Assembly: GCA_024516035.1 (NCBI GenBank)
Contig: CM044959.1
Span: 21,976,741 to 22,040,740, forward strand
DNA length: 64,000 bases
Reading direction: 5' to 3'
Source: Bactericera cockerelli
Taxonomy: Eukaryota; Arthropoda; Insecta; Hemiptera; Triozidae
Below, in pieces: positions 10,807-21,430 of this stretch. Position numbers and translations under genes: made by a program. Under the pieces are notes generated by a model. That model saw only the letters and a list, made by a program, of their open reading frames with translations. It did no database searches and had not been told where the DNA came from. Position 1 is the stretch's first letter. Each line of letters starts with the position of its first letter.

Positions 10807-11483
10807 GCTACGTATGAGTTCGGTGCGGAAAATAAAAAAATGTATGAGTTCGGTGTCGCCTAAAAAAGGTCATGTATGAATTCGGTGCCCTGGTACTTGC
10901 CCTGATGATCAGGTAATTATAGTATTTTTTTCCTTATACGCATGGCCTTCAATTGATAAACCGAGTCATGGCCTTCATTGTATTTTACCTAACCCTACTA
11001 TAAACCCAAGGCATGGCCTTCATTGTATTTTACCTAACCCTACTATAAAACCAAGGCATGGCCTTCATTGTATTTTACCTAACCCTACTATAAACCCAGG
11101 GCATGGCCTTCATTGTATTTTACCTAACCCTACTATAAACCCAAGGCATGGCCGTCATTGTATTTTACCTAACCCTACTAGAAACCCAAGGCATGGCCTC
11201 CATTGTATTTTACCTAACCCTACTATAAACCCAAGGCATGGCCTTCAAGGAGGAAATGGACAGTCTTGCTGAATGTAACTATCTACAAAATAATCTACTA
11301 ACTTAATAACATCAAGATGACTGTTAAAAAGAGCAACTAGTACATTATAAACAAACAATCAATTTATAAGTCACTAAGACCGCACCGAACTCATACATCA
11401 CCTTTTTTAGGCGGCACCGAATTCATACATACGAAAAAGGTGCGGGTAATCTTCGCACCGAACTCACCTGTTGCCGTTTGGGC
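10807..11483. mobile_element. Inverted-repeat unit around a minisatellite, possible 10-bp TSD
   Basis: Three copies of TATGAGTTCGGTGC (or TATGAATTCGGTGC) lie on the left (about 10813, 10841 and 10872). Three inverted copies lie on the right (about 11375-11465). Both arms also hold GCCTAAAAAAGGT. Directly repeated TGTTTGTACG at 10797-10806 and 11484-11493 may be a target duplication. A 9-10-bp duplication would suit a Mutator-like element, but no transposase is present and the class is unproved. Confidence 0.55.
10967..11248. repeat. 45-bp minisatellite, six units
   Basis: Units begin CATGGCCTTCATTG at 10967, 11012, 11057, 11102, 11147 and 11192, exactly 45 bp apart, with partial units at 10941 and 11237. 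They differ by single bases only. Each unit includes TACCTAACCCTACTATAAAC. Confidence 0.95.
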
Positions 11484-11493
11484 TGTTTGTACG

Positions 11494-11999
11494 ATTCCCA
11501 GCTATTGGAGGGAATACCCTTACCGAGGGACGTCACTACCTGTCTCTTCTATTCAGAAGGACAGTGACGACAGTATTGGCAGTATCAGACACCCCCTCAG
11601 ACCCCGAACTAACTAGGTCTGTGGTGCAGGTGACTATAATCGATTCTAATATAATAGCAGTCTAAATACCGCAGCGTTGCCAAGTGGGAGGGGTCTAGCA
11701 TAGAGACAGGGTGTGCACCAGACTGGAAGGGTGTGTACTAATAGGAGAATGCTTTTCGTTTCTTAACGCCTCTTTAGTAACTGACCTCGGTAGCCCGATA
11801 CTTCGATCGAGAAGTTGGCAGACAAAAAAGGTCGGTCGAAACCTCTTTTGAGTAGGTAATTGTGATTTATCATGGATTGTGACTGAAAGTTGACACATAG
11901 ATAACTTTTGATAACTTTAGTAACTAATGCACATCTTGAAGACGCCGTTTTTAACATAAAATCAATGGAAACTCACAAATTAATTAATCACATCAACTT
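11494..11999. other. No gene recognised
   Basis: Short ORFs at 11471-11665 and 11695-11957 have no family features. A short tRNA-like fragment around 11770-11820 (CTCGGTAGCCCGATACTTCG) may be an old SINE head. Confidence 0.4.
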
Positions 12000-12125
12000 T
12001 ATCTCAGCCTGGGTTGGACCAGTAATAGCCAGGAACAACTAGGGAAGGCTGCAAATTATATGGTCACCTCCAAGTTTTAACCTCGCTCAACGTTTCTGAA
12101 CATGAGTGAGCTTACAAGTTAGGAC
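12000..12125 (-). mobile_element. 5S-derived SINE, diverged minus-strand fragment
   Basis: The minus strand matches the body of the 5S-SINE: AGCGAGGTTAAAACTTGGAG, then GGTGACCATAT, and a CAACCCAGGCTGAG block, in the same order as in the copy at 53537-53805. Confidence 0.55.
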
Positions 12126-12130
12126 AGTTC

Positions 12131-12290
12131 GGTGCATTAAATGGCAGGTTGAATATACACCAGTTTTCGTTTTATCACTGGAGTTGGGCAATGTCCAGCG
12201 AGCTTAGAACTTGGATGGGTGACCATTCGATGCTCGCTATTTCCGGCCGCACTCAGAATGGGTGAAGTTATTGTGAATAGTTAGTTGATT
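12131..12290 (+). mobile_element. 5S-derived SINE
   Basis: Carries AATGGCAGGTTGAATATACA, GTCCAGCGAGCTTAGAACTT, GGATGGGTGACCATTC (a nearly intact 5S rRNA internal motif) and GCCGCACTCAGAATGGGTGA. It ends near GTTTTCAACGAATGG and lies head to head with the minus-strand fragment just upstream. Confidence 0.7.
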
Positions 12291-12995
12291 TGTGAGTTTT
12301 CAACGAATGGATTTCTTTCTATACATGGAAATGGATTAACCTCGTATCCATTATTCTAGCTGGCACTCGCCAGGAACCAAGAAGTGATGGGATCAAATAC
12401 CAGGATTAGCAGGGAGTCCCTGCTGTGAGCTAGGCTTATGGAAACTGTAGCAAAGTATTAGGACAGTAGTGGTAGCAGGATATTGTTTTGGTGCTTTGTA
12501 TATCCCTAGAGTGGCCTAGAGGTACCGCAGGATACCAAAGTACCAGCAGTGAAAAAATCTAAACATTAAATGGAGTGCATTCCATTTCATATTACGTAGG
12601 TACGTCTCTAGGCCAGAGAGACGTCAGCAATATCTTTAACAACCTGTTGATTATTTTTGATAATTTTTAGTTAGTAGTTATAAGAACAATAAGGAAAGTA
12701 TACTTAAATTCGAACCTAATTTTATATTTCGTAGGAGACGTTGGACATATTGATCAGGATGATAATTGTCATGTGTATAAGTACTCGAAATAATAATTAT
12801 GCGCTATACTGCCAATGTTGGCCGCCTCCGACAGTTCCGGCCTGAATTTTGTAAACAAATTGCTCTCTCTCTAGATTTTCTTAGGAAGTTGCCAATTTTA
12901 TTCTGATGATGAATGTGTAGTGACGTAATATGTGTTCAGAATTGAACGAGAGAGAGTAGATTTTCAAGTAAAGAAAACGTCGTCACCACACACAA

Positions 12996-13078
12996 GTCAG
13001 GATGGCCGAGCGGTCTAAGGCGCTGCGTTAAGGTCGCAGTCCTCTCTGAGGGCGTGGGTTCGAATCCCACTTCTGACA
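12996..13078 (+). tRNA. tRNA-Leu (anticodon AAG)
   Basis: Folds as a class II tRNA. The acceptor stem GTCAGGA pairs with TTCTGAC (13071-13077), and A13078 is the discriminator. The A box is TGGCCGAGCGG, the anticodon stem CTGCG/CGCAG has loop TTAAGGT, which gives anticodon AAG, and a long variable arm follows. The T arm GTGGG-TTCGAAT-CCCAC contains the B box. A TTTT stop for RNA polymerase III follows at about 13083. Unlike the SINE heads in this window it has no body, tail or flanking duplication, so it looks like a genuine gene. Confidence 0.95.
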
Positions 13079-13913
13079 AAAATTTTGTTACTTTTTCATT
13101 GAATTTTTTTAATATTATTTACTCATGGTAATATGATTCTTGGAGCTCTGGTTAATTATTTTGAGTCTCCTCTCACCCATTTGTAATGAAAGAAATTCAG
13201 AGTGGGTTTATGTATATGTTCATGTGGAGGTGAGTTCTAGGGATGTCAGATGTTTTCAGACCAATGTCGGAGCATATGAGTATACGAGTATGTCCGAAAA
13301 AAATCGGGATTTCTGATGGATGGCCGGGACAATGTACCAGGTACCGAACTACCATTATTGTGATGATAGTAATAATAATGATCTAGTTTTATTGTTTCTA
13401 CGAGCACATTCTATCTCTTTCTTCATTATTCCTTTACGTTCTTTGCTAAATCTTAAACTAGATTTTTAGAATACCTTACCTATCTAATGACTAAATTAAT
13501 TATACCGAATTGTTTAATAGGTAAATATAATGAAATCGGGACATGTTATGTCCCTTTGGAAAATTTCGAAAAGGTCTAAAATATCAGGATGTCTGGCAAC
13601 CCTTGATAGCTTCTATGCAAATCTCACCTGCATATTATTTATTTGGATGGCAACAGAATTTTTGAAGTTCTGATGCCCAACCGGTACGTGAAACTCATGA
13701 TCATGTGATCCGGAGCAAGCGTCATGAAGATAAAAGCATGTAAGTTGAGGTCGCCTTTGTAAGAGGCATGAATAGAAAAATAATACATTATGTTCATGAC
13801 CCAGAAGTTATCCCCTAGTGATTGGCAGGATGATTGCGCACATATAGTCTAGTCTGTCTAGTGAGTCAAGTCCATGTACATGCATAAATGCCATATATAA
13901 TTGTCTTTTTCAG
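13079..13913. other. Intron-like sequence upstream of the LITAF exon
   Basis: No gene seen. If the LITAF-like gene is intact, this is its last intron. The branch and acceptor side ends in TTGTCTTTTTCAG at 13901-13913. No upstream LITAF exon (first CxxC half) was recognised in the window. Confidence 0.5.
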
Positions 13914-14019
13914 TCTGTGCCGCTGCTCCTGCCTGCCCTACTGCATGGACTCCTGCAAGAGTGTCTCTCACAGCTGTCCCAACTGCAAGATGGATCTCGG
14001 CACCTACAGCCCTAAGTAA
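13914..14019 (+). CDS. LITAF-like membrane protein, last coding exon
   Basis: Behind a good acceptor (TTGTCTTTTTCAG) one frame reads LCRCSCLPYCMDSCKSVSHS, then CPNCKMDLGTYSPK and TAA at 14017-14019. This is the C-terminal half of a LITAF domain: the end of the membrane-inserting hydrophobic Cys-rich stretch, the conserved 'MDSCK', and the second zinc-binding motif H-x-C-P-x-C. LITAF/SIMPLE proteins are small monotopic proteins of late endosomes and lysosomes whose two CxxC halves bind one zinc. The first CxxC half would be in an upstream exon, which I did not find. The exon begins with the third base of a codon. A SINE sits directly after the stop, and a 3' UTR tandem array repeats the final codons. 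Confidence in the family is high; whether the whole gene is functional is not shown. Confidence 0.88.
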
Positions 14020-14196
14020 TAATAATAATAATATCGCCTTATTTATACTACCCGATTAGGACTATTAAAGTCCTATTATTCCAGCAGTAAGCCCAAGACA
14101 TATTATTATGTGCTAAAAATCCCAAATGGGAGGATAACTTGTCATGTCCCGGCTGGGTTTCGAACCCAGGATTTACCACTGAGCTACCGTGACAGA
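14020..14196 (-). mobile_element. tRNA-SINE family B inserted at the LITAF stop codon
   Basis: On the minus strand: tRNA-like head (CTGTCACGGTAGCTCAGTGG), B box GGGTTCGAAACCC, body GACAAGTTATCCTCCCATTT and an ATT-repeat tail. Both sides carry CCTAAGTAA (14011-14019 and 14197-14205), a 9-bp target duplication that contains the last full codon and the stop codon. A second, fuller copy is at 40258-40475. Confidence 0.88.
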
Positions 14197-14590
14197 CCTA
14201 AGTAAATCGGACATGATAACCACACTACTCATTTCATACACATGTAAAGTACCTAAATACAGTGCTTTATGGTTCTCAGTGACCTGTAACTGGTAAATTT
14301 TCATTGGGATAAACAATAGGGGCACAGCCCTAAGTAAATCGGACATGATAACCACATTACTCATTTCATACACATGTAAAGTACCTAAATACAGTGCTTT
14401 ATGGTTCTCAGTGACCTCTAACTGGTAAATTTTCATTGGGATAAACAATAGGGGGCACAGCCCTAAGTAAATCGGACATGATAACCACATTACTCTTTTC
14501 ATACACATGTAAAGTACCTAAATACAGTGCTTCATGGTTCTCAGTGACCTCTAACTGGTGAATTTTCATTGGGATAAACAATAGGAGGCA
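14197..14590. repeat. 132-bp tandem repeat x3 in the LITAF 3' UTR
   Basis: CCTAAGTAAATCGGACATGA starts units at 14197, 14329 and 14462, so the period is 132-133 bp. The second and third units are preceded by GGCACAGC, matching the coding end GGCACCTACAGC less three bases. The repeated unit therefore began inside the last codons of the LITAF exon. Units differ by few substitutions. The minus-strand ORFs across the array are artefacts. Confidence 0.85.
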
Positions 14591-17500
14591 GGGGGGCATT
14601 ATGATTTTTCGGTACAACCACCGGTCAAGAATTTGGCTGCCCCTAGATGAGATGCTACGTAAGCTCATGTTAATTTTTACTTCCTATATCTCTAACATTT
14701 TGTCGTTCAAGGAAATAATATTAGTTAAGGGTTTTTTTTTGATAACTACACGCCTCACACGAATCAATATTACTGACTAATCGGTTAACGCCACTAATTC
14801 GGTGTAAAAAGTTTGGGCTTGTATTTTTGTAACTAATGTTTTTAACTTGAATAATAATATGATACCTAATGTAAATATTGTTGTATGGAACAACAGTAAA
14901 TCAAAATTCATGTTTAACCTAACTATCCACATAATATATGTTTGTAGAAAGTAAGTTGATTGAAGTTCCATATCAAAGCAAAAAAGACAATTTATTGAGA
15001 TATTTTTGAGAAAAAAAAGGTTCTTCCCCCGAGGACAGATAGGAAACCTTCTCTCTACAAACCTAAACCCCTACTTATTTTATTGACTACATTACGCTTT
15101 CGTGAACATGAACAAAAGAAGAATAAATAAATACTCCACTTTAACCTAAAATTTATTTTTGAATGGATCAAAAGAATCTGTGTTGATCTTTACATTATTT
15201 TTACATTAAAGAACTCAAATAGAACCAAGGGTCCTACTATAAAAATATTTATAGAAGGAACAAAAGTAGATAATAGAAAATTAATATTTTTTAGTAGTTA
15301 ATACACAGCATTTGGGAATATTAGAACTCATGAACAGACATGGTTCATGGACCATCTAACAATAACTAGGTACATAATTAATTATTCATTTATAGCTGAA
15401 ATTCGTCGTGCTATGACCATGCAGCTGAAAGCCACATTAAATATTAGAATACAAAAAAGCTGAAATTCATGACTTTTAGCTTTAAATGGACATAAATACA
15501 TAATTTAATTTTGTTCTAGGCTTAATAACTTCTGTCCTAATTAGGTCTACTAAAGACGGAAAAAATGATCTTTCCGAGAGTCGAAAAAGAATTGTGTTCA
15601 CAGAAACCAAATGGTCTATTAAGACCACTTCGTTTCTCTGATCAATTGGATCATGTCCGTATCTGAGAAAAAAAAAATGCCCATTTTTTGGGGAACCCCT
15701 TGAAATATGCAAGTAATTATGCTAATGCATCTAATCCGCTCTCCATTGATTAGGGATACTCCAAGATTTGACTTCTGAGGCTTTGCGTTTTAGAAGCAGA
15801 GATAAAAATGAAGTATTGATGAAGCTTTAGAAATACATAGGTATAGATGATTTTAAAAAATGTTTAGTGTCTGTAAGGAATCGATATTTTTTATAGTGCT
15901 GTAGGTATTGAATAGCCATCGCATTCCAGCATTGAAGATGTTTCTGAGCGATGCGACGTGACAAGACGACAAATTGACCGATCTGTGTCATCCGCGTTAG
16001 GCCAGGGATTACAAAACTTGATCTAACTTACGGAGTAGGTGGACAAATTATTGGACACGAGAATAATAATAATAACAGAAAAGCCACTATGCAAGGTGTT
16101 TTCTTAAACCATTGACATTTCACAAATCATGAGGTCACGTACTAAAATAATATAAGGAAATATTTCGCCTATATTCGTTCAAAACATTAAATTTGTAGGT
16201 GTGCCGTATGGTTTTGATTAATCTAGGTTGAAACAAAGAGAGCTGATGAGTTTTGACAACAACAAAAATACTCGAAAATTGTTTTGGGTGTCACATTATT
16301 ATAAGCTGAATTTCTCAAAAATAAAAAAATGAAGAATATAATTTGTGAAATGAAGATAAATACTCGTACCTGCACTACCTGCAAGTATCTATTACATGGG
16401 ATTATCGTTGACTGTCCGGCTAACTTTGAGACTCGGTTTTGAAAATATTAAAGAATGACCATCAATCTGCTTACTTTATGACAGTACCACCGACCCCTCA
16501 CGAAAACACGTAAAGGCAAGATCGCCAAACATGTATCCCGTTATACGTTATACACCTATCGCAGAGAAATTGATCCGGTCCCCATTAAGGAAATAAGGAT
16601 GATTAGAGAAACACATTCGAACCAATTGAGTCACACCTCTGCCTTCTTATCTCTTATCTGCACAAACAAGAAGTATTATATCTTCATTATCCTCTCTTCA
16701 TATCGTCCTCTATTTATGAGACTCCGGGGAAATATGAGATACCTCCTCCCATATCGATATCATTTCCAGTAATTTCTTCATTATACTCACGATTAAGATA
16801 TATTTTTATATAGAAGATATATTGATAGAATCGTAAAAGAGGAAACCATATCATGTTTAGATGCACTTATCTTGTGTAAAGTAGAATGTAAACTCGGAAT
16901 CAACCTGCTTAAGTAAACAGAATGCATATCAGTATAGGGTCTCGCCTGGGTACGTTACTACGTTTCCGATCCAGTGTTGGAACTGAGTATCCGATAGTTG
17001 ATATAGAATAAAGTATGGCTTCAAGAGTAAAGTTCAATTTCCATTTTCAACTGCCATACCAATGAGTTCCGTTTCTAGTAGAAAATTTAAAATTTGGGTC
17101 ATTGATTTTCCAGTAGCTCACAGAAAACGAGCGAACTCGGAATTTCACATCAACGCTCTTTACACCTATAATTATGTACTTAAATTTTGGTCTTGCACCA
17201 AAACTTATAACGGATGTCGAACCTTCATAACACAGAACGGTATATAATAGAAAACTCTTTATAATCCAGAAAAATCTCATGTCCCTGCGTCACCTGTTAA
17301 TGTAAAAAAGAGAACAACTGACTATATCAGAAACCTCTTTATAATAGACTTTTTGCTCTGTCTCTTGTGTTTTAATATATCCATGTCCAACTGTAGTTAA
17401 TTAGGTAAAAACTTGCTATTTATATGTTTTACGGATCTTGAAAAAAATTGTACACATATAGTTTGACTGAGGTTTTCTTTAGAACATCTTATGCTAAATA

Positions 17501-17689
17501 GCAACAAGATATTGGTATGTTGTAAATCTTTGGAACAACCGACAAAGTCAAGAGTCATAGTTGTGAGATAGACCCTATACGTCCTCCAGCCTGGTATCAT
17601 GATCTACTATTTTCATAGAGTATAATATATCCGACTGAAAGCATGCACATTATGATCTATGTGCAAATGTGTATGATATATTTTGACTC
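14591..17689. other. No confident gene
   Basis: AT-rich. The first part is probably LITAF 3' UTR and flank. Overlapping ORFs on both strands at 17047-17280 and one at 17397-17600 look slightly protein-like and may belong with the decayed tract at 17690-18185, but no family is recognised. Confidence 0.4.
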
Positions 17690-18185
17690 TCTCGTGAGAG
17701 CATGTTGATAGTTAAGATGATAAATTGGTCCTGCAACTCTGCATCTCCATGATGAATTCACTCGCAACATGCGCAGGGAACATCTTGTGTGCGAATCTGG
17801 AAATTAAAGCAGATATACATAAAGATAAGAAACTGTACCTAATGTTAAATTTGCAAACAGGTTGGTCATTGTAAATGATTTCTGCTAGGAAATGATCGAA
17901 TCTAGCTAAAGCATGCTGCAGTGTTGCATGTGGCGTGTTAACAAGGCAATCCAACAACGATCTGCCCAATCGCAAATGTAACAACTAACAAAATCTTTAA
18001 TCCCAAGATCTGCTGATTCAAATATATCTGCTTTCATGCGATCAAAATCTTCCTAATCTATGCGCACGAGAAATCAAATTCATAATTCCACACAAAGTTG
18101 ACAAAGTTCAGAAATGAAAGCTATGAATTCTATTTTTAAATTTTGTCCGATGACCGAGTCCTCTGGCATCCTATTATCTCCGGGT
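17690..18185 (-). pseudogene. Possible decayed coding tract, unidentified
   Basis: On the minus strand, protein-like stretches occur in different frames in order: IEFIAFISELCQLCVEL (near 18100), ADIFESADLGIKDFVSCYIC (near 18020), then ATLQHALARFDHFLAEIIYN (near 17900) and a hydrophobic continuation to 17712. Changes of frame and stops separate them. This is what an old gene with small indels looks like, but I recognise no domain and it could be chance. Confidence 0.25.
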
Positions 18186-18225
18186 CATTTTGTCGCTTAA
18201 ATGACATGATTGTAATATTTATATA

Positions 18226-19376
18226 TACAGGGTGAGCATAAAGTCTCACCCCACCCCCCGTATCTCGAGAATGGCTGAAAATACAAGAAAACGCTAAAAC
18301 CCGTATTCCTTCATTTTTGGGGGGATTAATTTTCAGTCAAAAAAAAATTGCCTACAGGGCCCCAGTCAGGCTGGGCATGGACCAACTTTAAAATCTTAAA
18401 TAGAATAGTATGTCTTGTGGCAAATTGTTTTAAAGGTCTCATAGAGAGAATTTCATTACAACAAATTTCAGTGAGCTACGACTAACCGTTCTTGAGATAC
18501 AGGGTCGGACGTCCTACGTAATATCCATATATTTTGACCTATAACTCGTTGACCGTAAACTCCAGAAAAATGAAATTTGTTGATAATAACTCCTTATGGC
18601 AAGAACTTTCGGAGAAGTTAAAACTTGATTTGTTTTTTCGTTAAATTTTTTCGGACTATTCGTCCGGCTGGCTGACGAAACCGACCAGAAAATAATATCA
18701 ACAAAGTATGTCGAGTTATACCTTTTTTGACAGGGCTTGTCATAAGGAGTTATTATCAACAAATTTCATTTTTCTACAATTTACGGTTAACGAGTTATCT
18801 CTATATATAAAACAGAAAAAAGGACTACCTACCTACCTACCTATGTTTGTTTGTTTGTTTGTTTGTTTGTTTGTCCGGAGTTGTTTAGCCAAAACGGTAA
18901 GAGATAGCGAAAAATGTCTCAGAATTGACCCCCCCAAAACCATTATCGCTTTGTCCAGAAAAATTATAAAAAGTTCAAAAAGGCATTGCTGTCCAGCAGT
19001 ACGGCCATGCCTTAGTAAATTTGAAATTTAGTCCCGTTGCAAAGCACGGGCAAACGGCTAGTAGGTCATAATATATGGATATTACGCAGGACGTTCGACC
19101 CTGTATCTCAAGAACGGTAAGTCGTAGCTCACTGAAATTTGTTGTAATGAACTTCTTTCTATGAGACCTTTAAAAAAATATGCCACAAGACATACTATTC
19201 TATTTAAGATTTTGAAGTTGATCCATGCCCAGCCTGACTGGGGCCGTGTAGGCAAATTTTTTTTAGCTGAAAATGAATCCCCTTAAAAATTAAGGAATAC
19301 GGGTTTTTGCGTTTTCTTGTATTTACAGCCATTCTCGAGATACGGGGGGTGGGTGAGACTTTATGCTCACCCTGTA
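18226..19376. mobile_element. Foldback/long-TIR element with TA TSD, interrupted by a Helitron
   Basis: The left arm 18226-18599 (374 bp) and the right arm 18741-19376 are inverted copies, starting TACAGGGTGAGCATAAAGTC. The right arm is 636 bp because it carries a 264-bp Helitron; without it the arm is 372 bp. TA at 18224-18225 and 19377-19378 are the likely target duplication. The spacer of about 140 bp holds no gene. The ends share TACAGGGTG with the element at 2726-5253, so both may be mobilised by the same transposase group. Confidence 0.88.
18798..19061 (+). mobile_element. Non-autonomous Helitron, complete, 264 bp
   Basis: Begins TCTCTATATATAAAAC and ends CTAG. Before the end is a hairpin (CCCGTTGC-AAA-GCACGGG, 19033-19050), 11 nt upstream of the terminus, as in Helitrons. 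It sits between A (18797) and T (19062), the usual target. The other arm of the host element shows the uninterrupted site CGAGTTATAGGTC. Internal features are TACC and GTTT short repeats (18829-18873) and a block CCAGCAGTACGGCCATGCCT shared with the copy at 33186-33401. Confidence 0.92.
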
Positions 19377-19378
19377 TA

Positions 19379-20040
19379 AAAAATTGCATTCGACAAATTT
19401 AAAATGTAATCGGGAGTTGAGTCCGACTTATTTCAGGAATCAGCCACGGGTCATCTCCGGGATCATAACTTGCACACTTTATCACCCCATTACATGAGGT
19501 TCAATGCAATTGCGATAGTTATCCAGAGGACCGAACTCCGGACCCCACGCTGGCTCGGAAAATTACTGTCAGCGCTGAATGGCTCGTTGAAAACGGACGA
19601 GGGCCTATAGGACTGGGAGACCACACATTATAGCCTGACCAGGGAGATGCCTAATCATATCTAATAGCGCAGACCTATTAGCTGGCAAGATATTAGACAT
19701 AATCATGATATTCATAGATATACCCATACGTATAGTAAGAGAAAAAATAAATAGTGTTTCCAGTGACGTTCAATTTCAGCAGAGAGATAGTCGTTAGTTA
19801 TTATTAGCATCTCGTTTCAGCACTGAAAGTTGTAAGACTTGCCAAAATAATCCTTACCATTTTTCATAATAGAGTTAAGCTGGATATACGAGAAAAAATT
19901 CCGGTCTCTTGAGTTCTCTTATATCCAGGTTCGACTATGTAACTATTAGTATAATAGTATGTTATATTTAGTAGGTACAAGAAAAATCACCGTTGTTCAA
20001 GACTCATTCTATTCATTGATTGACAACATTCCTTTTCGTT
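19379..20040. other. No gene recognised
   Basis: No ORF or repeat family identified. The part near 19545-19640 is GC-richer (ATGGCTCGTTGAAAACGGAC) but has no match I recognise. Confidence 0.5.
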
Positions 20041-20130
20041 AGGTGGTAGAAAATGCTTCGAGCATTAACCTCGTCTAGTCTAGTACCTTCCTCTCAATAT
20101 TATTACTATTATCCATAATTATTACCGCGT
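20041..20130 (+). mobile_element. SINE family C, 3' end only
   Basis: AGGTGGTAGAAAATGCTTCG, then AGCATTAACCTCGTCTAG, and an ATT-type tail. It corresponds to the 3' end of the copy at 58660-58878 and lacks the tRNA head. Confidence 0.6.
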
Positions 20131-21179
20131 CTCCACTAGAGTTGTGCATTTTTAAAGAAATTTCACACAAAATCCTAGAATCCAAAAGTTTAAAGAGTTT
20201 TCTTTATTATACTGTGAGATGACAAATGATTATCAAATGATTAAATCTGAGATCAGAAATTAATAAATAAATTATTTGCCAAGTCAGGTGACTCGTGCAC
20301 TGATGTCACTTTTGATCTAAGTGTCAAACCTGCTACTATCAGAACATTCTTAAATAACGTTATCTAGGTTTCTAAAGTTCTTGTGAAAGGTTAAAAGACA
20401 TTGTTCAATTTCTACATAAAAAATACATCTTTTTATATTGAAGTTTCTCAGTCCTCATTCCGTATGGCAGGTGAGTCCTGAGTAGCCATGCACTTATCTC
20501 AATGATTATCTCTGTCTTCTCTATTGTTGGATTTTTTCCTCTCAATTAATCTCGTGATCACTTAATCAGCATGCAAGTGTGATCTTCTGCTAGGGCAGAG
20601 TATTTTGATCAGAATGTCCGATATCCTTGAACTGCAGAGCTCGCGATAATGAGATAGTTAGGTTCGACCACATTTCTAATTACGATTGCCTAGAGTTCAC
20701 GTGAGCGCAGAATCTATGTAGCGGACGCATTACCAGGAAACTCAGGCGAGTACGCCGAAATACAAAGTTGGAGGAGGAATCACAGAAGAACAAAAAACTG
20801 GTCAGTACGTGAGCAATAGCTTTAGCCAGACCGAGTCTTTGTATCGATTCGCAGATCAGAGATCTGATGACATATTAGGCGATATGTGTAATGCAAAAGT
20901 AGACTTCGAATTTCTAGTATTCTCGAGTGATTGCAATCCAATTATTCCGTCAAGTTGCTCTGTTTCTTATGAACTTTGGTATGGCTAATTCAAAGAATGA
21001 AGTTCTTATGTAAGGACACATTTTACCAACCTCATCTTGCAACTTATTGAAAGGAAATTAATGTAATCGCCCAATGTTTTCAGCTGTCATTTTCAGTATC
21101 AAAACACATTTTAGAGTCCCCAGAGCCTAAATCAAAAGTTTCAGCTATTTCAGGATTGGTCCATCTGTGTGAATAAAGT
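20131..21179. other. No gene recognised
   Basis: AT-rich. A GC-richer patch at about 20640-20830 could be a 5' UTR or regulatory stretch, but nothing specific supports this. Confidence 0.4.
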
Positions 21180-21430
21180 ATCTCATTCAGCGTATAAGCT
21201 AGGGACTTGAAATTTGGTATGTAAACACTAGTGGCGTGTGGCATTGGCGGTTCTAGCTAAACGGTGGTCTCCTGTTCTTTTACGGATTGGACGGCCCTGG
21301 GTTGGAATATAATGAGAATTCATTTTTTTTAAGTCGCAAATATGCCCTACAGTGGCTTAATTTGACAACGATTCTAGGGGTAAGGAAAATTGTGTGATGT
21401 TCACACCAGTTCATTTTTATGCAATGTCAG
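21180..21430 (+). repeat. Dispersed repeat G, diverged 3' part
   Basis: Shares AGGGACTTGAAATTTGGTAT at its start and GTGTGATGTTCACACCAG at its end with the longer copy at 47637-48315. The middle is diverged. Confidence 0.5.

Noticed and set aside
10967..11248. CCTAACCCTA inside each minisatellite unit, resembling telomere repeats
   Set aside because: It is a short part of a 45-bp unit and there is no tandem run of CCTAA or CCCTAA.
10967..11248. Regular repeats as a possible CRISPR array
   Set aside because: The units are contiguous without unique spacers, and the genome is eukaryotic.
14173..14668. Two minus-strand ORFs of 86-111 codons with repeated peptide blocks
   Set aside because: They only reflect the 132-bp tandem array behind the LITAF exon.
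18514..18762. 82-codon minus ORF
   Set aside because: It lies in the left arm and spacer of a foldback element and has no protein features.
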